Shown here: in pieces, positions 13,401 to 25,364 of the stretch
Numbering within the stretch: position 1 is the first letter of the stretch
How the letters are laid out: the number at the start of each line of letters is the position of its first letter
From: Phycomyces blakesleeanus NRRL 1555(-)
Taxonomy: Eukaryota > Mucoromycota > Mucoromycetes > Mucorales > Phycomycetaceae
Length of the DNA stretch: 64,000 bases
Direction: 5' to 3'
Assembly: GCF_001638985.1 (NCBI RefSeq)
Contig: NW_017265162.1
Location: 124,001-188,000, forward strand
Translations under genes and position numbers: made by a program
Notes under the pieces: model-generated
Seen by the model: the letters and a program-made list of their open reading frames with translations, nothing else
The model's database searches: none
What the model was told of the DNA's origin: nothing

Positions 13401-14951
13401 GCCGAGAAGGATGAATATGTTGAGCAAATTCTTCGTCTCCTGGAGATGGACCAAATAGGTGATGCCCTCGTTGGTGATCTTGAAGAAGGTGTCGGTATTT
13501 CTGTTGAAGAGCGCAAGCGTCTGACCATTGCTACCGAACTTGTTGGCAAGCCCAAGCTTCTTTTCCTTGATGAACCTACCTCTGGTCTCGATGCCCAGAG
13601 TTCTTACAACATTGTCCGTTTCATCCGTAAGTTGGCCGACTCTGGCTGGCCTGTCCTGTGTACCATCCATCAGCCTTCTGCCACCCTGTTCGAGAACTTT
13701 GATCACCTGGTGCTTCTGATGCGTGGTGGCCGTACCGCCTACTGTGGTGAGATCGGTCCTGGTTCTGCTACTATGATTGAATACTTTGAGTCCAACGGTG
13801 GACCCAAGTGTGACCCCAAGGCCAACCCTGCCGAATACATTCTTGAGTGTGTCGGAGCCGGTACCGCTGGTAAATCCAAGGCTGACTGGGCTGAGATTTG
13901 GAAGGGTTCCAAGGAAGCCAAGGCTCTTCAGGACGAACTCAATGACATTCTTTCCAAATCCTCCCACGACTCTTCCCGCAAGACCAGCACCTACGCCTTG
14001 TCCTTCTGGCAGCAGTTCATGCTTGTCTACAAGCGCATGAACATCTCATGGTGGAGATCTCCCAGTTACAACCTCGGTCGTCTCTTCAACGTCTGTTTCA
14101 TTGGTCTCATTTCCGGTTTCACTTTCTGGAAGCTCGGTAACACTCCTGCCGACATGCAGAACCGAATGTTCTCTGTCTTTACTACCCTTCTGATGGCCAA
14201 CGCTTTGATTATTCTGGCACAGCCTCGATTCATGCAAGAGCGTATGTGGTTCCGTCGTGAGTATGCTTCAAAGTACTACGGATGGGGACCTTTTGCTCTG
14301 GCCTGTATGGTTGTCGAAATTCCTTACCTGATCTTCTTCTCTGCCATTTTCCTGGTGTGCTTCTACTGGACTGCCGGTCTTGAGAACATCTCTGACAGAG
14401 TTGGTTTCTTCTACATTCATTTCTTCGTTTTCATGCTTTACTCTGTCTCGCTTGGTTTCATGATTGCCGCCTTCTCTAGCACTCCTCCTATGGCTGCCGT
14501 CATCAATCCTTTCTTCACATCTATTCTCATTCTGTTTGCCGGTATCGTGCAGCCACCTTCGGAAATGCCATACTTCTGGAGATCTTGGATGTATTGGTTG
14601 GACCCTTACCATTATCTTATCGAAGGTCTTGTCGTCGATGTCATGGCTGGTGTCAAGATTGTCTGTGGTGCTGGTGACTACATCAAGATCAATGCCCCAC
14701 CTGGCCAGACCTGCGGTGACTACTTTGCCAACTACTTTGAGTCTGGTGGACTTGGTTACATTGGAAACCCCGAGGCAACCGGAACCTGTGACTACTGCCA
14801 GTACACCGTTGGTGATGACTTTTACGAAACCCGTATCGGATGGAGCTTTAGCAACAGATGGCGCGATTTCGGTATCTTGTGTGCCTACTACGTTTTCAAT
14901 GTCATGCTCTTTACATTCTTTGTCTTCCTCTTCCGTAAAGCAAACCGATAA
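10407..14951 (+). CDS. PDR-type ABC transporter (ABCG, full size)
   Basis: This is a pleiotropic drug resistance exporter expected in the plasma membrane, pumping hydrophobic compounds outward at the cost of ATP. Exons 10407-12278, 12364-12513 and 12594-14951 give 1,459 residues in the (NBD-TMD)x2 order. NBD1 has the PDR-type asymmetric site: Walker A GRPGSGCST (Cys for Lys, about residue 188), intact signature LSGGERKRLS (about 302), altered Walker B (NCWDCATRGLD) and Tyr in the H-loop (TLYQASDN). NBD2 has canonical Walker A GSSGAGKTTLL (about 869), degenerate signature ISVEERKRLT, Walker B LLFLDEPTSGLDA and H-loop TIHQPSA. Each half ends in about six membrane spans. Both introns lie in the first TMD. 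Codon use is strongly C-ending and unlike the surrounding DNA, which suggests high expression. The substrate cannot be read from sequence. Confidence 0.96.
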
Positions 14952-15162
14952 ATATTTTTTTTAATTCACTATTATTTCCTTCAATATTTTTTTTTTCATT
15001 TAATAATTTTTATTTATTTTCATTTCATTTGTACACACTTCTTTGTTTGTTTGTTTCATTTCTCTCTTACATACATACATATATATTCTTCTTTTTTTAT
15101 TTTATTTTTAAATATACATCTTGAGAATCTTCAAGGTTTCAAAAAGAAGAAGAACAAAAGAA

Positions 15163-15200
<38 letters not shown>

Positions 15201-15632
15201 AACAATAATAAGCATAATCATAGTCTTTAGATGTAGACATCTTTACATTTCTTTTATTTCTCACTACCTTTTTTATTTATTTATATATATAAATATATTA
15301 AATAAATATATATTTAAAACATACATTGAAAGTGTCCTATTATTTTTGGTCTTGATCTTCCTTTGAACCACCAACAATTATCCTGTATTTTAGAATTTAA
15401 CAGCCATAACAATAAAAGTAGTCAATTGAAAATGTGTTTTATTTTTAATTGAAAGAAACCAATGGATTCTTTGTTAATGATCTTTTAACTGGCCTTACAA
15501 ACATACAAATGTACAAATGTACTAGTGATCTTCAAAGATAGTGTTTGTTTAATAAAGAAAGAAAAAATATAGATATAGATACAGACACACACACAAAAAA
15601 TATTGTGCTTTTTGATTTATATATTCATCTAT
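14952..15632. other. 3' flank of the ABC transporter
   Basis: AT- and T-rich DNA with an (AT)n run at about 15168-15194 and no gene. AATAAA-like signals occur around 15301 and 15551. This is the convergent 3' space shared with the minus-strand transporter that follows. Confidence 0.55.
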
Positions 15633-17163
15633 TTATTTGAGATCTCCAAGGGGAATGTGCTTCTCTGTTGGAACCACTTCACTCAAAAAGGTCTCTTGCT
15701 CTTCGGGAGTCTCCATGATAGTCGGAAGAGTAGGGACCTTTTGCTTCTCTGCTGCCTCAACCTTACTATAATAGAATATATATTTATAATATCAAGGTCA
15801 ATGAGGGATTAATTTCTTGTAATATTCTATTTAGAACTCCCGAAATACTTTACCCATACCACGCACCACCAACAAGCGTGAGGATGATACCAAAGGCATT
15901 AGTGACATTAATGTTGAGTTTAAAAATGATGACAGCCAAGATGATGGACAGCACTTGTTTGACATTGGCTACAATAGAAAGACATAAATTAAAGTCATTA
16001 AGATATATAAATAAATAAACCAAGACAAGTTATAATTACCTGCTACTGTCATGGTTAATGGACCAGCCTTCTTGTTGGCAGTAAAGCTCACAAAGTTTAA
16101 ACCAAAGGCAAGAACGCCATTGAAAAATAAACCCCAGGCCAGATTTGTGGTCATGTTATAAGACGAGAATTCTCTGACGGTTTCGAGTTCACCGGTGGCA
16201 TATGAATAGAATAGACACTGGAAGAATGCCATTGGAGACATGCGGGAAAGTAGATCCAAGGGGTGTAGCTTGAGGCGACCAGCCTGTACACGGTTGGTAA
16301 CGATCGTCTTGATTGCGGCAAGCAAGGTGCCAAGAATTGTGAGAAGAAAGCCGATCATGGTGTAATCATATTCACCAAATGTGGCAAATCCCACTCCAAG
16401 AACAACCTATTGTACCCCCACCAAACAGCAAAAATGTTTATATATATATATTGATATATTGATTAATATTTCTTTTTTCTCTCTCTTCTTCCTTGGCTTG
16501 TTTGGTCTCTTTAGAACTTACGGGCAAAAGAGATAGATATATCATACTAGAATATGACTTGTTAAGAAATACGATCGATATCATGACAGTAAAGACTGGA
16601 GTCATGGCACGTACGACTTGGTGAAACTAAGTGAGATCAAAAAAAGCAATTAAAAAAGAAAGTCAGAAATTGTATTTATTTTACTATTTTAAGATAAGAT
16701 CAAATAGAAAAGAAGAAGAAGAAGAAGTGCTAAGCAACTTTGTTGTACGTACAGCCACTGACACAAGGCTCCTGTATAAATGTATTAATAAATATATCTT
16801 TTCTTCAACTTCTTCTTTTTCGTATTCTTAGCCTTATTGACGAGGATTAAGAATATAGAATATACATTTGTGATGTACAGAAACTTACAGGGATACGTTG
16901 CTGATGGCGATGTTGATTGTGTAGAGAAATGAGAACATGATCATGACCAAGTTTTCTTGGTTGCCGAGTTTTGCTGGTGTAAAGTAACCGGCCAAGTACA
17001 TCAAGTAGCAACCGGCAGTTCCACATAATGTGTGTATTGCTGTCAGTGTCCAAGGATATCTGAAGTCGATAAGGATCGCCTTGTTGTACAGAGTCAGGGA
17101 GAGGTTGAGGATAAAATAAAGTCCCAGCCAAGCATACTTTGAATCAACTACTTGTTTTGCCAT
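15633..17163 (-). CDS. Triose-phosphate/nucleotide-sugar transporter family protein (DMT superfamily)
   Basis: This is a member of the TPT family of drug/metabolite transporters, which exchange sugar phosphates or nucleotide sugars across Golgi, ER or organelle membranes. Six exons were read on the minus strand: 16889-17163, 16753-16771, 16522-16626, 16040-16406, 15854-15968 and 15633-15765, giving 337 residues with every phase consistent. Family motifs are YNKAIL then FRYPWTLTAIHTLCGT near the N terminus, FHQVVRAMTPVFTV after the microexon, LGVGFATFGEYDYTMIGF, and LTMTVAANVKQVLSIILAV near the end. About ten membrane segments are expected. The C terminus is a charged cytosolic tail (KVEAAEKQKV...). 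Exon 2 is only 19 nt and encodes SLVSVA, restoring the family sequence NVSLSLVSVAFHQ. The sugar specificity cannot be assigned. Confidence 0.9.
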
Positions 17164-20100
17164 TTAAGAAGAGAGGTGATATTAAGGAAAGTATTTGGCA
17201 AACAGAAAAATATTCTTATAAATATACAAGAAGAAGAAGAAGAAGAAGAGGAGGAGGAGGAGGAAGGTTATTAAGCTTAGATAGTAAAGTACTTTTATTT
17301 ATTTTTTTGGTATTAAAAAAAATTGAATTAGAAACTAGCCTTAAGATGGAGGGGGAAGTGACTGGGCTGAGTACGACCCTTTATATTTTATATACATATT
17401 AGTGTTCTTCCTATACGTGTGTGTATGTTCTTTTAATAAGCCAATTATTCTATTTTATCCTATCCCTTGAGCTTCTTGTAATAAAGAGCTAGATAGATAG
17501 CTATTTATCCTAGTCAATTACACAAATACATAGTATACATATAATATAAGCCCTTGGTCTATAAATCAGTTACAGATCATTAGTTTCTTTCCTCTCTTTC
17601 TTTCTCTATTTCTTTTATCTTAAAAGTCATCTTGGAATAATCTAAAGTTGTACATACACATGCTCAATTTTATCATTTTCCAGTTTAGGATCATCAATTC
17701 TACTATCATTATCATTATCATTATACTTTATCGAATTAGTATTGTATGTTCCTCTCTCTCTCTGTGAAGTGTTTCTTATTTTACACGTATATAAGATGTA
17801 GGAATTATTATCCTTGTTCGTTTTTTTTCTTTTCTTTTCTTGATCTTTTAGGCTTGAATCTTATTGTAATAAGATTGGCTAATAAGCTCCGTGCTTATAT
17901 ATATATATATGTATGAACATTTTTCTTTTTAAAAAAAAAAGAGAGAGAAATTGCTTTGGTGGATTTTGCAGTAATGTTCAAAGCCGCCTGCATTAATAGC
18001 CCTCTCCTATAATTAATGTTAATAATGATAATAGAAAAATAAGTACCTTAATTATTGTATAATAAGAATACTAATAGCAATAAAGAATATATATATAAAT
18101 TGATCTTGTACAAAATACATCTTGAAAGGTAATATTTCTTATATGTATATGCATACATTTACAAGGGGAAGTGCAAAAAAAAGGAAAGAAAAAAAAAGGG
18201 ATATAATTTCCTCGGTAATTATTATTATTTTATCTCTTAATAATAAGTTAGTAAACTATAGATTGTGACTTATGAATATCTCCTCCACCAAGGAGTGTAA
18301 TCGATTTAAATCATAAAGAATGTATACATATATGAAGATACCTTCTCTCTCTCTAGCAATACGCGTATCACTTACGTGTGTAAAATAAAATAAAGTAGAG
18401 AATTGAGGGACAAGTAAGAGAGCTAAGATGACGTCTAACACGTGTAAATATTACCTTTAAAGGAGTACTCTAGGTTACATTTTTTATACTTTATGGTTGG
18501 ATCTAGCACTGCTTTAAACTTGGTTTCCTTTCAAATTAAGCTCAGAAAACACACACACACACACACAGAGAGATACATATATACATATATAGTATTTGAT
18601 CAATTACCTGGATAGATCTATTTCTAAAATCAACAAGATGCAATATCATAATGGACAAATAGACAGAGAAACACTAACAAAATAAAATGATACTAATAAA
18701 GAGTCCAGATCCATTATTTTTGAAACTTTATTAAACTATATAAAATATTCAAGCGACATTTTTTAGCACCCTACTACTATTACTATTACTATTGTTCTTA
18801 TTATGAGGCTTATTTCAATATAAAGCATGTTATTGATCGACATTGGAAGCTCATGAATTACTTGACTGTCTGAAATTAATGAAAACGCTATCAAGGACCT
18901 TGGTACATGCATGCGTGCATATACATATATATATACCTTGCATATTTCAGCCTTATATTTAGAGAAGTCTAGAACTAAATATTGATCTATCAGAAAAATA
19001 AAAAAAGAAGTAATAGGATCAGGAAGAGAGACATATTAGTAGGCAAAAAATTGATGATCAAAAGGGAAACAAAAAGGGGAGAGAAAGAGGGAGAGAAAGA
19101 GGGAAGAGCGAGTAAATGAGCGGCAGGCAACAGGCTATGAAAATCTCTGAATAAGATTAATATTTTTTTCTTTGGTATATCTTTTACATATATTATTTCT
19201 TTTCTTTTCTCAATGTCCGTTACTTGGTAAAGCTTTAGTCTCTTCTTTGGTCCCTTTACAGCATCAATGTACTGTAATGCACTCTAATAACTTTACACCG
19301 CCACAAGATATATCAAAGTTGTATGTATTATCTTGTAATATAAAAACAGTACGCGTATACATCTTTTCAAATTTTGATGCCATAAATATAGAATAAATTA
19401 TGTACATGGCATACATGCAGCTGTCCCATATCCGCTGGCTTTGCTGTTATTTGTTGTTTTACTATGGTAAACATGTAGATTTGCATGCTATATACGATAG
19501 TCAATCCATTAGTTTAGAATCAGCTCAGTCTCTCGTGCGAATATAGACTTATACCCAACACAATCTCAACCATTTTATGCGGATGTAAAACAAGTTTAAT
19601 GATTGCTATTACTACTATTATTATTTTCTTCACCTTCATGCTTGACAGGTTACTTGGACATATACCCAAATCGAGGCTTCCTTGCTTCTTCTTATTCGTT
19701 AAACTGGACTTTCAAGGAATATAAGAATTTATTTTCAGCATACATACGTGTGCGTGTCTTTGGTTTTTTATCAAGGACCCTCTGGGAGATTAATGACATT
19801 GCCTTGTTCATATTTCTTAAAGGAAAGACTAAGCAAAAACTAAGAGCAGACAAATGTTTCGAGGAGAATTCTAGTATCATTATTATACAGAATTCTCCTT
19901 TTCACTGTTATTCTCTTTTTATACATGAGAAAGAAACAGGGAATATTGTTTGTGCAATGATTAAGATCAATTTTATTTTTTCTCATAGAAAAAATCGTAT
20001 GATTCAGACTAAAGAGACAATATGTTTACAAAGTTCAAAGGGGAGGAAGTTCCAGAGCAGATTATAGTGCACTCACACAAGAAGAAGTACAAAAAAAACC

Positions 20101-21414
20101 TTGCGTTGATTAGGTGATATAGAATATTAAATTCCAAGGTCCAAGGGTTTTTCAAATAACCAAAATAATAATATTTCATCACACACATAGTAATCCTGTT
20201 ATTAAGTTTGCTCTTTACTATACTATTCATGATAATTATGATTACTTATCCAGTTGTTTGCTTTTATCTTGGTTGATTAGACTTATTGAAATTTCACTTA
20301 ATATTCTTCTTCTTTTGTGTTTCTTGTGTAGAAGAATCCAAAATTTGAGTCATTTGTCACTACGGGTAATCATTTATCATTTATTACCATGGAAATACAG
20401 ACAAATAAAAATTGTGTACAAGTTGAGATTGGTATCACTTTTTTTCCCCTTCTCAGTGCAGGGAAATAAAAAGCTCTCTCTCTCTTTATATATCTAACTT
20501 TTATTTTTTATTTTTATTATTTAATTATTAGTTTCATATTATAATTAAGGCAAAAAGGAAAATCGTGGCACAAAAGAAAACGTGGCATCTGAGGCATGAT
20601 TGACACCACTAAAACCAAAGAAAGAAATAGAGAGACAGAGAGACCGAGGGAGGAAGGAAGAAAGGGAAGAAAGGTTAAATATGAGTGGCTAAACAAGTTG
20701 GTGATTTTACTTGTTACACTGCTAAATTCCAGCTCGAGCCAACGGCTAGATATCATCATTATCGTTGTCTTGATGATTATTACCTTTATTCTAATCTGGT
20801 GTGTCTTGCCAAAATGATTCAACATAGACTATCAAGAAAATTAGCCATGGATTTTTTTATACCAATGATCTCCAAAAGGAGAAAGAACAATGGTAAATAT
20901 AAAGATAAATATAATCCTAATGACAATAACAATAACAATAACAATAACAATAACAATAACAATAACAGACGAACTAATCCATGTGTATGTCCAAGTACAT
21001 GGTGTGTATATAGTGTGTGTATTTAAGCCGAATGTCTGGTGAGCTCACAAGAAAATTGGAAGCAAAATAAAATTGTAAGCCGATGTCCGGATTTGTACCA
21101 TAATCTCGCGCCAGTAAACTATCCGGCAACACACCGTAAGATATAATATATATTTTATTTATATTTCAAATAATAAATATATTAATTATGATTATTATTA
21201 TTATTGATAACTTAACAAAAATTTACTGCCTTTTTTTTTCTCTTCCTTTCTTCTTCTTCTTTCTCTTTTAACTTCTTTTCCTTCTTTTTACATAGTCCTT
21301 TCTTTCTCTGTTATAACCTACATAATATAAAAAACCCAAAAAGAGATTCTTATAAAACCTTACAAGCTCTTAAATATTGATGTCTTTTTCAAACCATTTG
21401 TGAATGTATCATCC
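17164..21414. other. Long gene-free AT-rich spacer
   Basis: I see no supportable gene in this 4.2 kb. It holds purine-rich runs (GAAGAAGAAGAGGAGG at about 17230-17262), CA and AT microsatellites (18551-18570), an AACAAT repeat at 20927-20965, and a perfect hairpin at 19862-19899. A 154-codon open frame at 19603-20067 looks random in composition and is not called. Confidence 0.5.
19862..19899. repeat. Perfect inverted repeat (hairpin)
   Basis: AGGAGAATTCT at 19862-19872 is matched by AGAATTCTCCT at 19889-19899, with an inner GTAT/ATAC pairing and a 7-nt loop. This makes a 15-bp stem. There is no adjacent gene for which it would be a terminator, and its function is unknown. Confidence 0.6.
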
Positions 21415-24194
21415 ATGACATCAATTTTCACTTTCGGCTTCAACCGACACTCCAAAGACAGCAGCAACAACAACAACAACAGCAACAGCAACAGCAATAA
21501 CAACAGTAATATCCACGAAAGCAGTAACAATAGTAATAGCAATAGCAATAGCAGTAGTATTCATCCTCTTCAAGACCTTCAAAATGTCATCAAACGACTA
21601 GATCCCAGTCGATGGTGGGCTCAACTACGACATAAACAACCCCCGGACACCGAGACCTACCAATGGCGCACTCTATCTCCAGACGTACCACCTCTCCCTT
21701 TTACAGGAATTCAATCGGCAATCTTGAGGACCGACACAACACAAACCCTCAATTCAAACTTAATACGTGATAGATCAGCTGTTGCAATTGGTACCTTTTT
21801 ACCAAAGGCTCCACCAAACAAGCGCCAGGTAAGGCTATTTTTTTTTCATTTTGATTATTTTGATTATTATAATACCCAAAGAACAACAGCAGTCAAATAT
21901 ATATAATTATACCATAAGCCATACACTATATTGCATTCCATTTTTATTACATTACATTACATTACATTACATTACATTACATTACATTAAATTACATTGA
22001 ATTATATTATATTATATTCCATTCCATTCCATTCCATTCTATTGTATTCTACTTGAATATTACAAAAATAGACAAGAGAGCCAAAACATAAAGCATGAAT
22101 CATAAATCATAAATCATGAACCATAAATCATAAATCATAAATCAAAGCACTATACGTACATATTACTATTCTATACTGTTTATATATTTTTCACTATTTT
22201 CGCTGTGATCGGTAGAGACACTTTTATATATATGTATATGTATATTATATTATTTCCTTTTCCGACCACGCTTAGGTCACCTCGGCTGAACTAAGAGCGG
22301 AAATTGATCCGAGACAAGAAGAGATATATAAGAAAATAGACAAATCAGTAATAGAAGTAGAAGAGGTATTAGAAGCAATATAAATAGTAGAAATATAAGG
22401 GAAGCCTAATGTGCAGGAAAAGATAAAAAATACATATAAGTAAATAAATAGAGGAAAAAAAAAGAGTTTTCTTACTTTTATTGCTTTTATTAGCATTTCT
22501 TCATATACAGCCATACATATATGTACATCATTTCAATTCTAATTCCAAATATGATTATGATTATGGTTATGGTTATGGTTAATGATCATGAATTATGATT
22601 AATGATTAATGATTAATGATTATGGTTATATTGCTTCCATTTTATTCTTCTTCTTCCTTTACACACCCATTTCTTTTGTCCCAAAGATCACAAAAAAATC
22701 TCAAAAATAAAGAACAAAAAGATAAACATAAAAACATATACACATGCCCACCCACACGTCGTACTGATACTTCATTATCTTCTTCTTCTTCTTCTCATCC
22801 TTGTTTTTTTTCTACAAAAAAAGCGGCCTCCATTTTCTCCTTTTGACCGAACGAGTACTCGATCAGAAACAAGAACCCTTTATACAATTGTCGAAGAAAG
22901 TGATGTGCTACTGGTTCCAGATCCACTATTACACTCTGTATTGAGGGTAGAAGAAGAGCTCTTGCTAGTAGACGACAGCTGCAATTTCAATGACATGCTC
23001 ACCACCCAATCCTCCGATTGTATTACTCACCACAGCTCCATTGGCTCTTCTCATTCTTCATTCGACCCACATGATGAGTTACAAGAAGTCTGTGCGCCAC
23101 GAGAACAGGTTGCACCTGTACATCTACCTGTCGCTGTAAAAAAAGACGAAAACGAAAACAAAAACAAAAACAAAAACGAAGACGAAGACGAAGACGAAGA
23201 CGAATTAAATAATCAAGACATCATCAAACAAAAATTTATCAGCATGATAAATGTTGCAATCGCCTATAGACAGAAACACATACACGACGCTCCAATAGAG
23301 ACCCAAGTCGTCTTTGATTACAACAACAATGTTCGCCAAATGAGAATGTTGATTAACGGCAATGTTGAATACCTAGATTTTAATGGGTAAGCAAATATAC
23401 ATATATTACGTTTCCTTCAAATTCTTCCTTTCATTGTAGTTATTAACCTATTAATGTATTTTTTTGGGGTATGCATTTGAGTATAGAAATCCACAATATA
23501 TACCACCAGAAGTATCGATAAATAGAAAATATGACACAGAAATGGCTGATGTCTGGGTTCTTGGCGTGTCTCTCTATCGTATGCTTGCAGGCAAGTATCC
23601 TTTCGAAGCGCCCAATGATCGAATACTGTTTGAGAAAATGCTGCAAAGCGACTATATTTTTCCAGACAGTATACCACCAGGTAAATAATAATAAATAGTA
23701 TCTTTTACACATTTAACTTGCATTGCACTGCATTACATACATACATACATACGTATATGGCTTATGATGTACACAAATAATAATAACACCTACATTAAAT
23801 TAAAATTAAAAAATTAAAATTAATTATAATAATAGATGCAGTGGACTTGATACAGCTTATGCTTGTTCCAGACAATACCCGGATTCCTTTAGACTTCATA
23901 ATATCCCACCCTTGGTTAGATCCACCAGATAGAGATGACATTCTAGAGCCACCCAACCCATTTGGACATCGATTCACCAAGTCCCCGCCACCTCTTGACT
24001 CACCGTCTTTACCAAGATCACGTTCGGTTGAATTCCAAAAACCACCCAAGCAAAAGAAGTTTGTCAAACGCAAAATATCCCGGCTAGTTGGACTCTTATT
24101 TAAAGGACCAAACCAGCCACCCCAATACCCTTATCGTGATCTTGCAAATGTCGGACGACCTGCTACTACTACTATTATAAATATTATCAATTGA
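21415..24194 (+). CDS. Protein kinase-like protein, probable pseudokinase (Tribbles-like C-lobe)
   Basis: Five exons were inferred: 21415-21828, about 22276-22350, about 22824-23386, 23487-23680 and 23836-24194. The last three joints are well supported by phase. The N terminus is a low-complexity Asn/Ser tract. The C-lobe is clear: PQYIPPEV (APE region), YDTEMADVWVLGVSLYRMLA (subdomain IX), YPFEAPNDR and LDFIISHPWL (subdomain XI). Upstream, FISMINVAIAYRQKHIHD aligns with the helix before the catalytic loop. No HRDxKxxN follows; the sequence reads HDAPIETQ. DFG is DFN, and the activation loop is only a few residues long (LDFNGNPQYIPPE). I see no Gly-rich loop or VAIK lysine. The C-terminal tail is basic and Pro-rich. 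It is most likely a scaffold or regulator rather than an enzyme. The second exon's 3' border is uncertain. A true start at 21415 fits better than the GTG at 21400. Confidence 0.72.
21946..22045. repeat. ATTAC and CATTC pentanucleotide tracts inside an intron
   Basis: About nine tandem copies of ATTAC (21949-21990) are followed by imperfect ATTAT and ATTCC copies. They lie inside the first long intron of the pseudokinase gene. Confidence 0.85.
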
Positions 24195-24767
24195 GATCAA
24201 CAAGATCAACAAAATCGGTATTGGTAAATGATAAAAAGTTAACACTATCTTTGGTTTCTTAAATACATTGCATATATACATTTTTTTTGCATTACCACTT
24301 ACTACCACTATTACTACCACTATTATTATTACTATTACTATTGCCCTTATTCTTATTCTTACTCCTAATCTTAATTTTGTTGTTGTTATTGATCTTTATA
24401 GCGTTTTTTATATATATAACCTTGCATTCAAAAGCATATATTGAAATAATTGCACAAACACTTGTATATTTTACTTCTTTAGTAAGAAAACAAAACAAGC
24501 ATCTTTTCTTTTTTTTTCCAATGCCCAAAATAACATATATATATTAAGAAAAAATAAATAAATAAAAATCTTAACCATGTTTTCGAATTTTATTTGCATT
24601 CATATACATATTGATGTTGCTCAAATAAAATTAGGGAAAATTAGGTGTATTTTTTTTGTATATCATTTTTGTGCGATAATGAAAGAAGATTAAAAATAGA
24701 ACATACGATAAAATATGCGTACTATTAAATCATCGACACAAAATACATCAAAATTGATCGCTCTTAT
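24195..24767. other. 3' flank of the pseudokinase gene
   Basis: AT-rich DNA with ACTATT-type trinucleotide and hexanucleotide runs (24302-24345) and no gene seen. Confidence 0.5.
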
Positions 24768-25226
24768 TAGAGGAGGTGTTATCTAGTGGAAAATTGAATA
24801 TTTTATCCATTTTTAATTGAAATGGCAATTTAATTTCCAATAATTGTTATACGTTTTTCTCGGTTGACGCGATTTAGTGGAAAATGTATGTGGAAAATTA
24901 CGAATTTCATAATTTTCCACTAACATTTTCCATTAAATATTTCCTCAAAATCAAGCTTATTCTCTCACTCTCAAATTAAGGTATAGGGTAGCCAAGAGTG
25001 TCTATTGTATATGTAATTAATTTATGCGATCTTTAAAGGTCGAATTTATTTAAAAAAAAAAAAGATTGAAATTTATGAGGATTTATTTTTCTTATATTTG
25101 ACACAGTATGATGTTCTCATCAATTGATAAGTTTCCACAACTGCTGCCGGAGTGCTTTGTTTTTTACTGGGTTTGTCCAATCTTTATTTTTAACAGTCAC
25201 ACTTCCATTAGATAACACCTCCTCTA
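24768..25226. mobile_element. MITE with 22-bp terminal inverted repeats and TA ends
   Basis: The left end at 24770 reads GAGGAGGTGTTATCTAGTGG and the right end at 25224, read on the minus strand, gives GAGGAGGTGTTATCTAATGG. There is one mismatch in about 22 bp, and both ends are flanked by TA. A TA target duplication points to the Tc1/mariner superfamily. The 459-bp interior has no coding capacity. It contains a second inverted repeat at 24875-24936 built on AGTGGAAAATG and TGTGGAAAATTA, and the same GTGGAAAAT word recurs beside the left end. This is a non-autonomous foldback-type element; the autonomous parent is not in the window. Confidence 0.8.
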
Positions 25227-25227
25227 T

Positions 25228-25364
25228 TACAGTTGGTCTGGACAGACTAAAGGTTCAAAAAAAAAGGACAAAATGTTTTAAAATTCTCATTAAATAATAC
25301 AGCTTACATTTTTGACCTTTTTTTTTTTAAAAAAAAAGCCTTTAGTCTGTCCACACCAAGAATA
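25228..25364. mobile_element. Second, short MITE abutting the first
   Basis: TGGTCTGGACAGACTAAAGG at 25234-25253 is matched on the opposite strand by 25339-25358, with one mismatch in 20. The pairing continues inward through an A-run into GGACAAAATGT and GGTCAAAAATGT. The left end reads TACAGTTGGT, a Tc1-like terminus, and TA lies at both ends (25228 and 25363). The element is about 137 bp, non-coding and almost fully palindromic. It starts one base after the TA of the previous element. Confidence 0.75.

Noticed and set aside
12585..13967. 460-codon minus-strand open frame
   Set aside because: It lies opposite the ABC transporter's NBD2, has Gly/Thr-rich composition from C-ending codons and no splice or start support. 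It is a shadow of the real gene.
19603..20067. 154-codon plus-strand frame
   Set aside because: The start is a T-rich run and composition is random. It has no domain, no splice partner and no codon bias.
21400..21414. Earlier start of the pseudokinase gene at a GTG
   Set aside because: Nuclear fungal genes start at ATG. The ATG at 21415 is in the same frame.
22616..22846. 76-codon frame inside the pseudokinase gene
   Set aside because: It covers a pyrimidine tract and acceptor region. The true frame from about 22824 differs and continues into the kinase exon.
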